Positions 8,754-17,645 of a DNA stretch of 64,000 nt are shown here, one piece after another; positions within the stretch are counted from its first letter, which is position 1, and every line of letters begins with the position of its first letter. This stretch comes from Streptomyces griseoruber (GTDB lineage Bacteria > Actinomycetota > Actinomycetes > Streptomycetales > Streptomycetaceae), in assembly GCF_001514205.1 (NCBI RefSeq), contig NZ_KQ948768.1, forward strand, positions 111,482-175,481. The letters run 5' to 3'. The notes beneath the pieces were generated by a model, which saw only the letters and a program-made list of their open reading frames with translations, ran no database searches and had not been told where the DNA came from. The translations under genes were made by a program, and so were the position numbers.

Positions 8754-9503
8754 TCACTTCGCCTGGGAGAGCGAGACCGCGTCGGGGCCGGCGGGGAATC
8801 GCAGCTGGCCGGTCGTGTCGTGCACGGCTCGCCACACTGTCTCGGCGACGTCGCTCTCCTTGGTGAACAGGTCCTGGCCCGTGAAGTCGCCCATGGCCTT
8901 CTTCGCCCATGGTGCGTAGGGCGCCGGGACCAGCTCGTCCAGCGCGGCGCCCTTCGTCGCGTTGGCCGCGAAGTTCGTCGTCAGGCAGGCGCCCGGCTCG
9001 ACCGTCTTCGCCCGCACACCGAACGGCGCGAGCTCGAGCGCGAGGGATGCGGTGAACCCCTCGATGGCCATCTTGCTCGCCTTGTAGACGGCCGAGAGCG
9101 GCATGTGCCCCAGCACCACGCTCGAGGTCACGTTGACCACCACGCCGGAGCCACGCTCGCGGAACTGGGGCAGCACCGCCTGCGTCATCGCCATCACGCC
9201 GAACGTGTTGGTCTCGAAGACCTCCCGCACTCGGGCCATGGGGGTGCCCTCGAACACGCTGATCGAGGGCACGCCCGCGTTGTTGACCAGGACATCGATG
9301 GGGCCCTCGGCCTCGAACGCGGCGGTGATGCTCTCGGGCCTGGTCACGTCGAGCTCGATGACGCGGAGCCGGTCCGACTCAGGAAGGACGCCTGGACGCG
9401 GCGTCCGCATCGTGGCGATGACGTTCCACCCCTGCGAGTGGAAGTAGAGGGCGGTCTCCCGCCCGTACCCGGATGAGGTACCAGTGATCAGAACTGTCTT
9501 CAT
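8754..9503 (-). CDS. Short-chain dehydrogenase/reductase
   Basis: 249 residues from an ATG at 9503; upstream in-frame codons lack SDR similarity. Classical SDR: nucleotide motif TGTSSGYG (residues 7-14), NNAG, catalytic Ser in NVTSS and YKASK. The cofactor is probably NADPH, judged only by the basic residues after the second strand. It lies downstream of the AraC gene on the same strand, separated by 159 bases that hold a 15-base palindrome, so it may have its own regulated promoter. Substrate unknown. Confidence 0.87.
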   Translation of the reverse strand: MKTVLITGTSSGYGRETALYFHSQGWNVIATMRTPRPGVLPESDRLRVIELDVTRPESITAAFEAEGPIDVLVNNAGVPSISVFEGTPMARVREVFETNTFGVMAMTQAVLPQFRERGSGVVVNVTSSVVLGHMPLSAVYKASKMAIEGFTASLALELAPFGVRAKTVEPGACLTTNFAANATKGAALDELVPAPYAPWAKKAMGDFTGQDLFTKESDVAETVWRAVHDTTGQLRFPAGPDAVSLSQAK

Positions 9504-9605
9504 GTTGTGCCCCTTTGCGATGTGGTGGGATCCATACGGGTGGGCAGGCATTTTCCTGCTCCACGGGAGAACCGGTGATCCCATTGAATCGTTCTGACCT
9601 GCGGA

Positions 9606-9620
9606 GATAGTAGAACTATC
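9606..9620. promoter_or_regulatory. Palindrome upstream of the SDR gene
   Basis: GATAGTAGAACTATC has perfect 6-base arms around AGA. It lies about 100 bases upstream of the minus-strand SDR start and downstream of the AraC stop, in an unusually A/T-rich patch. A repressor site or promoter element for the SDR is likely; the binding protein is unknown. Confidence 0.4.
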
Positions 9621-9662
9621 CTCGCTGCTCCTTGCACGATCCTCCAGTAGGGCCCACCCAGC

Positions 9663-10568
9663 TCAGGGCAGGAGACCTGCCGGCGCACGCACGGCCTGCC
9701 GCAGACGGGCGGCGTCCTGGCTGGGGGGCGCGCCGAACTGGCGGCGGTACTCCCGGCTGAACTGCGACGGGTTGTCGTAGCCGACGCGGTGGCCGACTCC
9801 GGTGACGTCTCCGGGGTGGGTGGCGAGCAGCAGCCGGGCCTCCTGGAGCCGGATCTGCTTCTGGAACTGGATGGGGCTCATCGCGGTCACCGCTTGGAAG
9901 TTGCGGTAGAAGGCGGAGACGCCCATGCCGGACTGCCGCGCCACGTCCTCGACCCGGAAGGGCTGCGCGTAGTGCTCGCGGATCCAGCGCACGGCCCGCG
10001 AGATGTGGCTGAGGCTGCTGTCGGCCAGGCCGAGCTGGCGAACCGTCGCACCCTGCTCGCCGGTGATCAGACGCCACAGGATCTCGCGCTTGACCAGCGG
10101 GGCCAGTACGGCCCGGTCGCGGGGCTCGTCGAGCAGGCGCAGCAGCCGGACCACCGCGTCCAGCAGCGCGGACGGAGCGTCACTGACGGCGATCCCCGAC
10201 GGCGCGCCCCCGCTGCTCCGGGGGCCGTCTCCGGGCCCGGCCTCAAGGAGCAGCTCGGCAACGGCGGACGGTTCCAGGACGAGACCGAACCCCAGCGCCG
10301 GCTGCTTGGGGTCGGCCTGGGTGAACTGCCCTGTGACAGGCAGATCGACGGATGCAACCAGGTACTGCCCGGGTCCGTACTCGAACACCCTCTCACCCAG
10401 GGCGAGGCGTTTGGCGCCCTGCGCGATGACCGCCAGGAGCGTGCCGGACATCGAAGGCGCCGGCGGATCAGGGCGGTCGACCTTCGAGATGAGGACGCCG
10501 TCGACGGCGGTGGTCCAGTCGGGCCGCGCATGGCGGGCCAGCAGGGTGCGGAGTTCTTCGAGGTGCAT
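9663..10568 (-). CDS. AraC-family transcriptional regulator
   Basis: 301 residues. The start MHLEELRT at 10568 is chosen because the family N-terminus begins there. N-terminal half is an AraC-type ligand-binding cupin (PF06719-like; GTLLAVIAQGAKRLALGE, then LVASVDLPVTGQ). The C-terminal two-helix DNA-binding domain holds RVEDVARQSGMGVSAFYRNF and VGYDNPSQFSREYRRQFG. It is divergent from the ABM/esterase pair at 10718-12108 and upstream of the SDR at 8754, the usual place for a local activator of such genes. Confidence 0.9.
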   Translation of the reverse strand: MHLEELRTLLARHARPDWTTAVDGVLISKVDRPDPPAPSMSGTLLAVIAQGAKRLALGERVFEYGPGQYLVASVDLPVTGQFTQADPKQPALGFGLVLEPSAVAELLLEAGPGDGPRSSGGAPSGIAVSDAPSALLDAVVRLLRLLDEPRDRAVLAPLVKREILWRLITGEQGATVRQLGLADSSLSHISRAVRWIREHYAQPFRVEDVARQSGMGVSAFYRNFQAVTAMSPIQFQKQIRLQEARLLLATHPGDVTGVGHRVGYDNPSQFSREYRRQFGAPPSQDAARLRQAVRAPAGLLP

Positions 10569-10717
10569 GCGTCCATTGCAGCACCATTCCGCGCCGAGGT
10601 TCCCAAAGCCGCGAGGATCGTGCAAGTACAAACGAGTATCGGTCTAACGTTTTCGCAGTTCAACCCGCTTGAATGGAATCACCGCACTCCATCACCGAAG
10701 AGGAAGAGAAAAAATCC

Positions 10718-11035
10718 ATGATTGCCCACTACGGCTTCAGCGCGACCCTGACCGCCAGGCCCGGTATGGGCGACCAGCTCGTCGACCTGCTGCTGACCGG
10801 ACTGAACGAGGGCAGCCCCGGCGCGAGCGAATACTGCCTCGTCTACCTCGTCTCCCGCTCCGCGTCCGACCCCGACGTCGTCCACGTCGCCGAAGGCTGG
10901 ACCAGCGAGGAGGACCACCACCGCGTCTTCGCCGGCAGGACCGCCCAGGCCATCGTTGCGCAGATCGACCCGCTGCTCGCCAAGGACTCCGAGTACACCG
11001 ACTACGTTCCGGTCCGCGGCAGATCCGCCCTCTGA
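10718..11035 (+). CDS. Small ABM-superfamily protein (putative quinol monooxygenase-like)
   Basis: 105 residues, starting at MIAHYGFSATLTARPG after a GAAGAGAA purine run. The start, the LVYLVSRSASDPDVVHVAEGW strand pattern and the EDHHRVFAGRTAQAIVAQ helix fit dimeric alpha/beta-barrel ABM/YgiN proteins. Some of these oxidise quinols without cofactors and many are uncharacterised. It is first gene of a probable two-gene unit with the esterase, divergent from the AraC regulator. Confidence 0.75.
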   Translation: MIAHYGFSATLTARPGMGDQLVDLLLTGLNEGSPGASEYCLVYLVSRSASDPDVVHVAEGWTSEEDHHRVFAGRTAQAIVAQIDPLLAKDSEYTDYVPVRGRSAL

Positions 11036-11139
11036 CCCGCCGAACACCCCACACCCCAGCCTCTGCCGCCTCGGTGCCCACCGAGGTGGCCCCCGTCCTC
11101 GCCCGACCGTCCCGCCACCACCCACGAGAGGCAACGACC

Positions 11140-12108
11140 ATGACCACAGCCCGCCCCTCCCTCGACCCCGAACTGCATGAACTCCTGGCCGACATGCCGC
11201 TGATGTCCCAGCTCAGCCCGGAAGTGCTGGCGCAGGTACGCCCCTTCTCCTCGATGCCCGTCGAACTCCTCCTCGAAGGTCGCGCTATCGACCGGCGCGA
11301 GGTCACCGTTGCGAGTTCGGACGGCACCCCGATCCCCTTGTCCGTCTTCAGCCCCGCGAACAGCGATCGCACCGCTGCCGCACCCTGCGTCTACTGGATG
11401 CACGGCGGCGGGATGGTCATGGGCGACCGCTTCTCACAGATCGACATCCCGCTGGAGTGGCTCGACGAGTTCGGCGCCGTCGTGGTCTCCGTCGACTACC
11501 GGCTCGCGCCCGAGTCCACCGGCACCATCCCGGTCGACGACTGCTACCAGGGACTGCTCTGGATCGCCGACCACGCCGCCGAACTGGGCATCGACCCCGC
11601 CCGGATCATCGTCGCAGGCGCCAGCGCGGGCGGCGGCCTCGCCGCCGGCGTCACCCTGCTGGCCCGCGACCGCGGCACCCCGCCGATCGCCGCCCAAGTC
11701 CTGATCGGCCCCATGCTCGACCACCGCAACACCACCACTTCCAGCCTCCAGTACTCGAACGGGCCCGGCGTCTGGACCCGCGAGATGAACGGATTCGGAT
11801 GGCGCTGCCTCCTCGGCGACCTCACCGACGACGAGGTACCCGCATACGTCTCACCCGCCCTGGCCGACGACCTCGCGGGCCTGCCGACCACCTACATCGA
11901 CACCGGCTCCGCCGAAGTCTTCCGCGACGAGGACACCGACTACGCCACCCGCATCTGGGCGGCCGGCGGCCAGGCCGAACTCCACGTCTGGGCAGGCGGC
12001 TTCCACGGATTCGACGCCCTGTACCCGCAGGCACACATCTCGGCCACAGCCCGCCGAACCCGCACCGACTGGCTCGCCCGGCTCCTGCCCACGAACCCCG
12101 CCGCATAG
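11140..12108 (+). CDS. Alpha/beta hydrolase, hormone-sensitive-lipase family esterase
   Basis: 322 residues with an ATG after GAGAGG. HSL-family hallmarks: oxyanion motif MHGGG, nucleophile Ser in GASAGGG, the Asp in the TGSAEVFRDEDTDYA region and His in GGFHGFD. Such enzymes hydrolyse short acyl or carbonate esters in the cytoplasm. It follows the ABM-like gene by 104 bases and is probably controlled by the divergent AraC regulator. Confidence 0.88.
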   Translation: MTTARPSLDPELHELLADMPLMSQLSPEVLAQVRPFSSMPVELLLEGRAIDRREVTVASSDGTPIPLSVFSPANSDRTAAAPCVYWMHGGGMVMGDRFSQIDIPLEWLDEFGAVVVSVDYRLAPESTGTIPVDDCYQGLLWIADHAAELGIDPARIIVAGASAGGGLAAGVTLLARDRGTPPIAAQVLIGPMLDHRNTTTSSLQYSNGPGVWTREMNGFGWRCLLGDLTDDEVPAYVSPALADDLAGLPTTYIDTGSAEVFRDEDTDYATRIWAAGGQAELHVWAGGFHGFDALYPQAHISATARRTRTDWLARLLPTNPAA

Positions 12109-12155
12109 GTGAAGTCGACGAGTTTCGGTCATACGCTTCAGCCTTGGATAAGACC

Positions 12156-13176
12156 TCAGCGTCTGCTGTCTCCGGGCGCGAGCAGGCTGGTGACCTCGGC
12201 GATCGCCTCCGCCGAGGGGTGGAAGTAGCGCCGTACGTTCTCCTGCTGCTTGTGCCGGGACTTCGCCATCAGCATGGGCAGGCTGGCCCCGGCCTCGCCG
12301 AGGTCGGTGAGACCGGAATGGCGGTAGTTCGTGCAGGTCCCAGCCTGTGCCCGGCACCCCGCCGACTGCGGTGTGGGCGTCGAGCAGGGCGCGGGCCTGG
12401 CCGTACGACAGCCGGACCAGCCCGGTGTCCGGGCACACGTCACGCGGCGCGAGGAGCTTGCCGGGACCCGGCTTGCGGTGGGTGACGAACACCGGCCCGC
12501 GCGGGCGGCCCTTGATCAGCCGGGGCAGCAGGCGGGCGGTGCCGGCGTCCCAGTACACGGGCTCCAAGACGTAGTCCTCGCGCGGGGCACCGCGGCGGCG
12601 GGTACGCGGCTTCGAGCCCTTGGCCTTCACCGGGGCCCTGCGGGCGGCAGGGTCCAGCTCCTCGATGTTGACGCCGAGGATCTCCTCCGCCCGCGCGACG
12701 GTCACGTACAGCATCCGCCACAGCGTCTTCTCCCGCAGGTGGACCTCGCGCCGGGCGATCAGCCGGTCCACGGCCGTCTTCGAGCGGGCCGGGGTCTCCG
12801 AGTCCGGCGGGGGCATCCGCTTCACCCAGGCCGGGACAGCCGGGCCGTCGTATCCGCGCTCGACACACCAGCCCAGCCACGACAGCACCGCCGCCCGCCG
12901 GGCGTTCCACGTGTTGACCGCGGCCTCGCCCCACAGTTGTTCGAGGGCGCCGCCGATCTAGTCGTCCGCGACGGTGGCGAGCGGGCGGGCATCACCGAGG
13001 TGCTCGGCGGTCTTACCGACGCCAATTCCGTACGACCGGAGCGTGTTCGCGTTGTCGAGCGAGTCGAGGAACACGTCGGCCGCCGCGCGGACGGTCCACG
13101 CCTTCCCGACGGGCAGTCGTACGACGGCGGGCACCGCTTCCCCCCTTGCCGCAGATAACGGGGCCGCTTCGTGCAC
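12156..13176 (-). pseudogene. Broken tyrosine recombinase/integrase
   Basis: Read from 13176 down. An N-terminal core-binding domain contains FLDSLDNANTLRSYGIGV, then an in-frame TAG at 12958-12960, then a catalytic domain. An extra base near 12331-12335 shifts the frame exactly after HEL of the HxxR box; the other frame continues RHSGLTDLGEAGASLP and ends with RYFHPS, the catalytic Tyr segment. Thus all the parts of a phage/transposon-type integrase are present but split by one stop and one frameshift, suggesting recent inactivation. Confidence 0.85.
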
Positions 13177-13238
13177 AGCCCAGAGAACGTCGCCGCAGGT
13201 CGTGATCAGCGATGCCGCAGATAATAGGGCGTTATCTG
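13148..13238. repeat. GCCGCAGATAA repeats beside the integrase relic
   Basis: GCCGCAGATAA occurs at 13148-13158 and 13214-13224. The second copy forms an inverted repeat CAGATAA/TTATCTG (13218-13224, 13232-13238) around a 7-base centre. This arrangement, at the 5' end of a tyrosine recombinase gene, resembles recombinase arm and core sites, so it may be an old attachment site. Confidence 0.4.
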
Positions 13239-13555
13239 TGGGAAGACTTCAGACCGGCCCCGCGACCGATGCTCCGTCAGTCGCCCACCAGGTCTGACGA
13301 ATCCTCAGCGCACGATCTGACATGGATGTTCCTCAACCCCCTTACCGCCGCGAGGCCATGCTCGTCGCGTTCGGCGGCCGACGCGTCGACGGCTCGTCGC
13401 CGCTGAGCCGGCGCGGAGAGCGGACCGGCGGTATGTTCCTCGGGCAGTCCTCGCTCGCCACCTCTGCGGTCGCCCCGGTTCGGAGCGCGGTTGAAGGTCC
13501 CGGACGACGTGCCGCTCGCCGAGGACAAGACCTCCAACGTCACGATGCCCACTCC
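13239..13555. other. Gene-poor region between integrase and oxidoreductase
   Basis: No gene recognised. Plus-strand codons just before 13556 (KVPDDVPLAEDKTSNVTMP) look protein-like but match no family I know, and may be a relic. Confidence 0.35.
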
Positions 13556-15106
13556 TCATTGGTGGCTGGGAGTGTCGCGCTGGCTGACTGCCGCGCCAGG
13601 CGGCACTCCTTCTCGGGCAGGCCGGCTGTGCTCGGCGGTCCGGTCCTCAAGGCATACACCGAGCTGAAGGTCCGTGATCGACACCGGCTGTGCGGTGCGC
13701 AGGGATTCGTTGGCGGCGATACCGACGGCCACGGCGCGCACTCCGTCGAGGTAGCCGGCGGCGCGGCCGAGCGGATCGGTGTGCAGGCGCAGGTCGCGAC
13801 GGAAAATGTCCTTGAGAAGGATGGCGTCGCCACCGCCGTGCCCGCCGATCCCGTCGGGGATGGCAACATCTTCTGCCCGGTTCCAGTGCTTCTGCACGAC
13901 GAGGCGGTCTTCGACGGGCCGAACCTGATCAACAGCTGAAGCACCCGGTAGTGCGGACGGATCCAGGTCAACGCCGCCGTCATCATCGAGCTGGATGTGT
14001 CCCCGCTCGACGACGGACAGTTCCGCACGTCCCTGCGTGCCGTTGACCGAGACCCGATAGCCCTCCCAGGGACTGTGGGCATTCAGGGAGTACGTGAGTG
14101 TGGCCCCGCGGCGGTAGTCGACCAGGACGGACATGTTGTCCTCGATGGTGATGCCTGGCGCGAACGGGTCCTGGTCGCGGCGGTATCCGTCGTGGTGCTC
14201 GGCTTGCAGGTACAGCGCTTCGAGCCGCGGATCATCACGGAGGTCGAGCGCGAAGGGATCCGCTCCGGCGCCGGTGCCGCGCTCGGGGCGGGGTCCCATT
14301 CCGCGGGCCGCTGCGTTCGCGTCACCGTAGAAGCGCAGCCCTGCGGAGGCGTAGACGCGTTCGGGTATGTCGTCGAGCCACCAGTTGACAAGGTCGAAAT
14401 GGTGGCTCGCCTTGTGGACGAGCAGTCCTCCGGAGTTGTGCTTCTCGCGGTGCCAGCGGCGGAAGTAGTCGGCCCCGTGCATCGTGTCCAGGACCCACTC
14501 GAAATGGACGCTGGTGATCTCACCGATGACGCCACTGGCGATGACCTGACGCAGCGTCGAATTGCGGGGCGCATAGCGGTAGTTGAAGGTCATGATGAGG
14601 TCGTTGCCGGTATCGGCGACTGCCCGGACGATACGTCGGCACCCTTCGGCGTCAGTGGTGAGCGGTTTCTCGACGACGACGTCCGCCCCCGCGCGCAGGC
14701 TGCGGTCGACCATGTCCGCGTGCGTCCGGTCGACGCTGGTGACGATGACGGTCTCGACGCGCTGCTCTGCGATCATCCGCTCGAGCCTGTCGGGGGTATA
14801 GCGGGGCAGGCGGGCGGGAGCATCGCCACCACCGGCACGCCCGGCTTCGTTGTCGTAGTAGTCGATGCGGGCCGGGTTGGGGTCAAGCCACGCGACGATC
14901 TCTCCGACATCGGCGTGCTCGCCTGTCAGGGCGGCAACGTACATGCCGGCACGATGCCCGGTGCCGGCGACCGCGTAGCGGCGCCGGGGCTGGTCCGCGG
15001 GAGGTGGGGCGAACTCCCCCACCACTTGGGGATTCACCGTGGTGCTGGTGCTCGATGCCGGTAGGGGTGCGGTCGGGTTCTGGTCCACGAGGCGGTACTC
15101 GGTCAT
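13556..15106 (-). CDS. Gfo/Idh/MocA-family oxidoreductase
   Basis: 516 residues from MTEYRLVD. An about 40-residue lead precedes the NAD(P)-binding fold (YAVAGTGHRAGMYVAAL, then EKPLTT with the conserved Lys). A substrate domain follows with HFEWVLDTMHGADYFRRWH and LVHKASHHFDL. It is longer than the usual 340-400 residues. These enzymes oxidise or epimerise sugars and cyclitols using NAD(P). As last gene of the LacI-SDR-dehydratase arm it probably oxidises one sugar released by the glycosidases across the divergent promoter. Whether it or the SDR is the galactose dehydrogenase cannot be told. Confidence 0.88.
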   Translation of the reverse strand: MTEYRLVDQNPTAPLPASSTSTTVNPQVVGEFAPPPADQPRRRYAVAGTGHRAGMYVAALTGEHADVGEIVAWLDPNPARIDYYDNEAGRAGGGDAPARLPRYTPDRLERMIAEQRVETVIVTSVDRTHADMVDRSLRAGADVVVEKPLTTDAEGCRRIVRAVADTGNDLIMTFNYRYAPRNSTLRQVIASGVIGEITSVHFEWVLDTMHGADYFRRWHREKHNSGGLLVHKASHHFDLVNWWLDDIPERVYASAGLRFYGDANAAARGMGPRPERGTGAGADPFALDLRDDPRLEALYLQAEHHDGYRRDQDPFAPGITIEDNMSVLVDYRRGATLTYSLNAHSPWEGYRVSVNGTQGRAELSVVERGHIQLDDDGGVDLDPSALPGASAVDQVRPVEDRLVVQKHWNRAEDVAIPDGIGGHGGGDAILLKDIFRRDLRLHTDPLGRAAGYLDGVRAVAVGIAANESLRTAQPVSITDLQLGVCLEDRTAEHSRPAREGVPPGAAVSQRDTPSHQ

Positions 15107-15522
15107 GATTCCCTTAGCTTTCAGCGCCTCTTTGCGCATGGCCGGGTCAGTATGGGTGGTCGCATGGTGAGGACAGGAGGCTGGATCGTTCAGAGCGCCC
15201 GAAGTGGGCGACCACGCTGGTCAGGGCCCTGCTGGTCCTGACGAACCGTGAAGTCGCCCGCAGGCCGATGATCTACGCCGGAGTCGTCCGCCCGCGACCA
15301 GCCCGAGCACACCGGAACCCGCGGCACACCAGATCCGTGACCTGCGACTTCACCCTGGACCAAGGTGATCACCAGTGCACTCGCCCGGCTCGATGCCCTC
15401 CTGAACCCGGCGAACGGCCCTGCCTGCTCGCAGGGTGCCCGACGGCGGTACCGGGACCTGGTGGACGGACGCCCCGAGGCCGGAGTCGGCTTCATGCGGC
15501 CGCCGGGCGGCCCTGTCCCGGG
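15107..15522. other. Gap between two minus-strand catabolic genes
   Basis: About 415 bases without a recognised gene. It separates the dehydratase from the Gfo/Idh gene, so the latter may have its own promoter. No clear operator or hairpin seen. Confidence 0.35.
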
Positions 15523-16668
15523 CTACCAGGAGGCCAGTGAGCCGTCCGTGTTGCGCCAGACCGGGTTGCGCCAGCGGTGGCCGCGTTCGGCGGCGGCCCG
15601 GACCGCGTCCTCGTCGATGGTGATGCCGAGGCCGGGGGCGGTGGGTCGGTCGATGTAGCCGTCGCGGAAGGTGAAGGGCGTGGTGTCGGCGAGGTAGTCC
15701 AGCAAGCCGCTGCTGTCGCCGTAGCCGATGCCCAGTGCCTGTTCCTGGATGAGGAAGTTGGGGATCGCGAAGTCGAGTTGCAGGCTGGCCGCGAGGGCGA
15801 TCGGGCCGAGCGGGCAGTGCGGGGCCACCAGGACGTCGTAGGTCTCGGCCATCGCGGCGATCCGGCGGGTCTCGGAGATGCCGCCGGCGTGGCTGATGTC
15901 GGGCTGGGCCACGGCGATGCCGTCGGAGAGCACCGAGCGGAAGTCCCAGCGGGAGTAGAGCCGTTCGCCGGTGGCGATCGGGATGGAGGTGGAGCGCACG
16001 ACGGCGCCGAGGTCCTGGGAGAACTCCGGCAGTACCGGCTCCTCCACGAACAGCGGCAACAGCGGCTCCAAGAACGGCAGTACGCGGCGGGACATCGCCC
16101 CGCTGAAGCGGCCGTGGAAGTCGAGTGCCAGGTCGCGGTCCGGGCCGATGGCCTCGCGGACCGTGGTAACGCCGTCCACGATGGCGTTGATCGCGGCGGG
16201 CGTGGCGAGGGGCTCCAGCTGGCCGCAGGGGTTGAACTTGACCGCCGTCATACCCTTGGCGACCTGCGCGGCCGCCGACTCGGCCAGTTCCTCCAGAGTC
16301 TCGCCGCCGACCCAGCCGTAGACGCGCACCCGGTCGCGGACGTGGCCACCGAGGAGCTGGTGGACCGGAACGCCGTGGGTCTTGCCCGCGATGTCCCACA
16401 GGGCCTGGTCGATGCCGGCCAGGGCGCTGTTGAGGACGACACCGCCGCGGTAGAAGCCGCTCTTGGCGAGCACCTGCCAGTGCTCTTCGATGCGGGCGGG
16501 GTCCTGGCCGACCAGGTAGTCGAACATCTCCTCGACGCAGCGGGCGACGGTCTGGGCCTTGCCCTCGACGATGGGTTCGCCCCAGCCGGAAATGCCCTCG
16601 TCGGTGTCGACGCGCAGGAAGAGCCAGCGCGGTTCGACGAGGAAGAGCTCATGTCCAGTGATCTTCAT
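15523..16668 (-). CDS. dgoD: Galactonate dehydratase-type enolase-superfamily enzyme
   Basis: 381 residues, full length for the family, starting MKITGHELFLVEP. Mandelate-racemase subgroup of the enolase superfamily: VKFNPCG with general-base Lys region, metal ligands in LALDFHGRF, VEEPVLPE and GERLYSRWDF, then QPDISHAGGISE and the catalytic His in PHCPLGP. This string is characteristic of D-galactonate dehydratase, which dehydrates galactonate to 2-keto-3-deoxygalactonate. Kinase and aldolase for the next two steps lie at 23123 and 22455, supporting the call. Confidence 0.85.
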   Translation of the reverse strand: MKITGHELFLVEPRWLFLRVDTDEGISGWGEPIVEGKAQTVARCVEEMFDYLVGQDPARIEEHWQVLAKSGFYRGGVVLNSALAGIDQALWDIAGKTHGVPVHQLLGGHVRDRVRVYGWVGGETLEELAESAAAQVAKGMTAVKFNPCGQLEPLATPAAINAIVDGVTTVREAIGPDRDLALDFHGRFSGAMSRRVLPFLEPLLPLFVEEPVLPEFSQDLGAVVRSTSIPIATGERLYSRWDFRSVLSDGIAVAQPDISHAGGISETRRIAAMAETYDVLVAPHCPLGPIALAASLQLDFAIPNFLIQEQALGIGYGDSSGLLDYLADTTPFTFRDGYIDRPTAPGLGITIDEDAVRAAAERGHRWRNPVWRNTDGSLASW

Positions 16669-16880
16669 GGGGTGGACCTCCGGTCCTGTGCTGTGTACCA
16701 CCGGGCGGGTGAGCCAGTGTGGTGAGGGCGGGCGAGAGGAACTGCCCGCCCCGGGGGAGACAGGCGAGATGTGAGGAAGGGGCTGCTGTGCGGGACACCC
16801 GCGGGCGGAGCCCATCGGGATGCGCAGGCCGGGTCGTTCCTTGAGCGATAGGGGTCCCGCCCGGAACGGGCGAGGGCGGC

Positions 16881-17645
16881 CTACTCCTGGGAGCTGATGC
16901 TGCGGCCACCGTCCACGAGCAGGTTCTGGCCGGTGACGAAGGAGGCGTCCTCGGAGGCGAGGAAGGCGACGGCGGCGGCGATGTCCTCGGGGGCGCCGAG
17001 CCGGCCGACGGGGGTGCGTGAGGCGACGAGGGCCTTGTACTCGTCGGGCACCTCGGTCCACAGGGCGGTGGCCACGGCTCCGGGCAGGACGGCGTTGAAC
17101 CTGATCTGCCCGCCGTACTCGACGGCGAGCTGGCGTACGAGGGCGTCGATCCCCCCCTTGGCCGCCGCGTAGGCAGGGAAGCCCTTGAAGCCGACGACCG
17201 CGTGTACGGACGAGGTGATCACCACGGCGCCCCTGGCCGTCCTGAGCAGGGGCACGGCGGCGCGGACACCGTAGAAGACGGCGTCGAGGCAGAGCCGCAG
17301 CTGGTGGTGCCAGGTGGCGTCGTCCAGTTCGTGTGCCGCTCCGTGTACGTTCTGGCCGGCGTTGAGGTGGAGCACGTCGAGGCGCCCGGTCCAGGACTCG
17401 GCCGCGGTGACGGCCGCGGTCCACTGACTCGGTGCGGTGACGTCGAGGCACTGGTCCTGCGCCCGTCCTCCTGCGGCGCGGATCTCCTCGGCGACGCGAT
17501 GGGCGCCCTCGGCGTCCACGTCGGTCACGAGGACCGACGCTCCCTCCGCCGCCAGTCGGCGGGCGGTCGCCGCTCCGATGCCGGAAGCGGCCGCGGTCAG
17601 CAGGGCCGTGCGGCCGGTGAAACGCGCCGGCGCGGCGACAGTCAT
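16881..17645 (-). CDS. Short-chain dehydrogenase, candidate sugar dehydrogenase
   Basis: 254 residues. SDR motifs: TAAASGIGAATARRLA, HLNAGQN in place of NNAG, Ser in ITSSVHAV, YAAAK and LVDGGRS near the end. Asp following strand two (VLVTDVD) favours NAD. The ATG overlaps the LacI stop (ATGA), so it is co-translated with the regulator. Closest role by context is oxidation of galactose or another aldose to its lactone, feeding the lactonase at 24145 and the dehydratase downstream. Confidence 0.86.
   Translation of the reverse strand: MTVAAPARFTGRTALLTAAASGIGAATARRLAAEGASVLVTDVDAEGAHRVAEEIRAAGGRAQDQCLDVTAPSQWTAAVTAAESWTGRLDVLHLNAGQNVHGAAHELDDATWHHQLRLCLDAVFYGVRAAVPLLRTARGAVVITSSVHAVVGFKGFPAYAAAKGGIDALVRQLAVEYGGQIRFNAVLPGAVATALWTEVPDEYKALVASRTPVGRLGAPEDIAAAVAFLASEDASFVTGQNLLVDGGRSISSQE

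Noticed and set aside
15190..15495. 101-residue minus-strand frame between the Gfo/Idh and dehydratase genes
   Set aside because: No ribosome site or domain; composition like other shadows.
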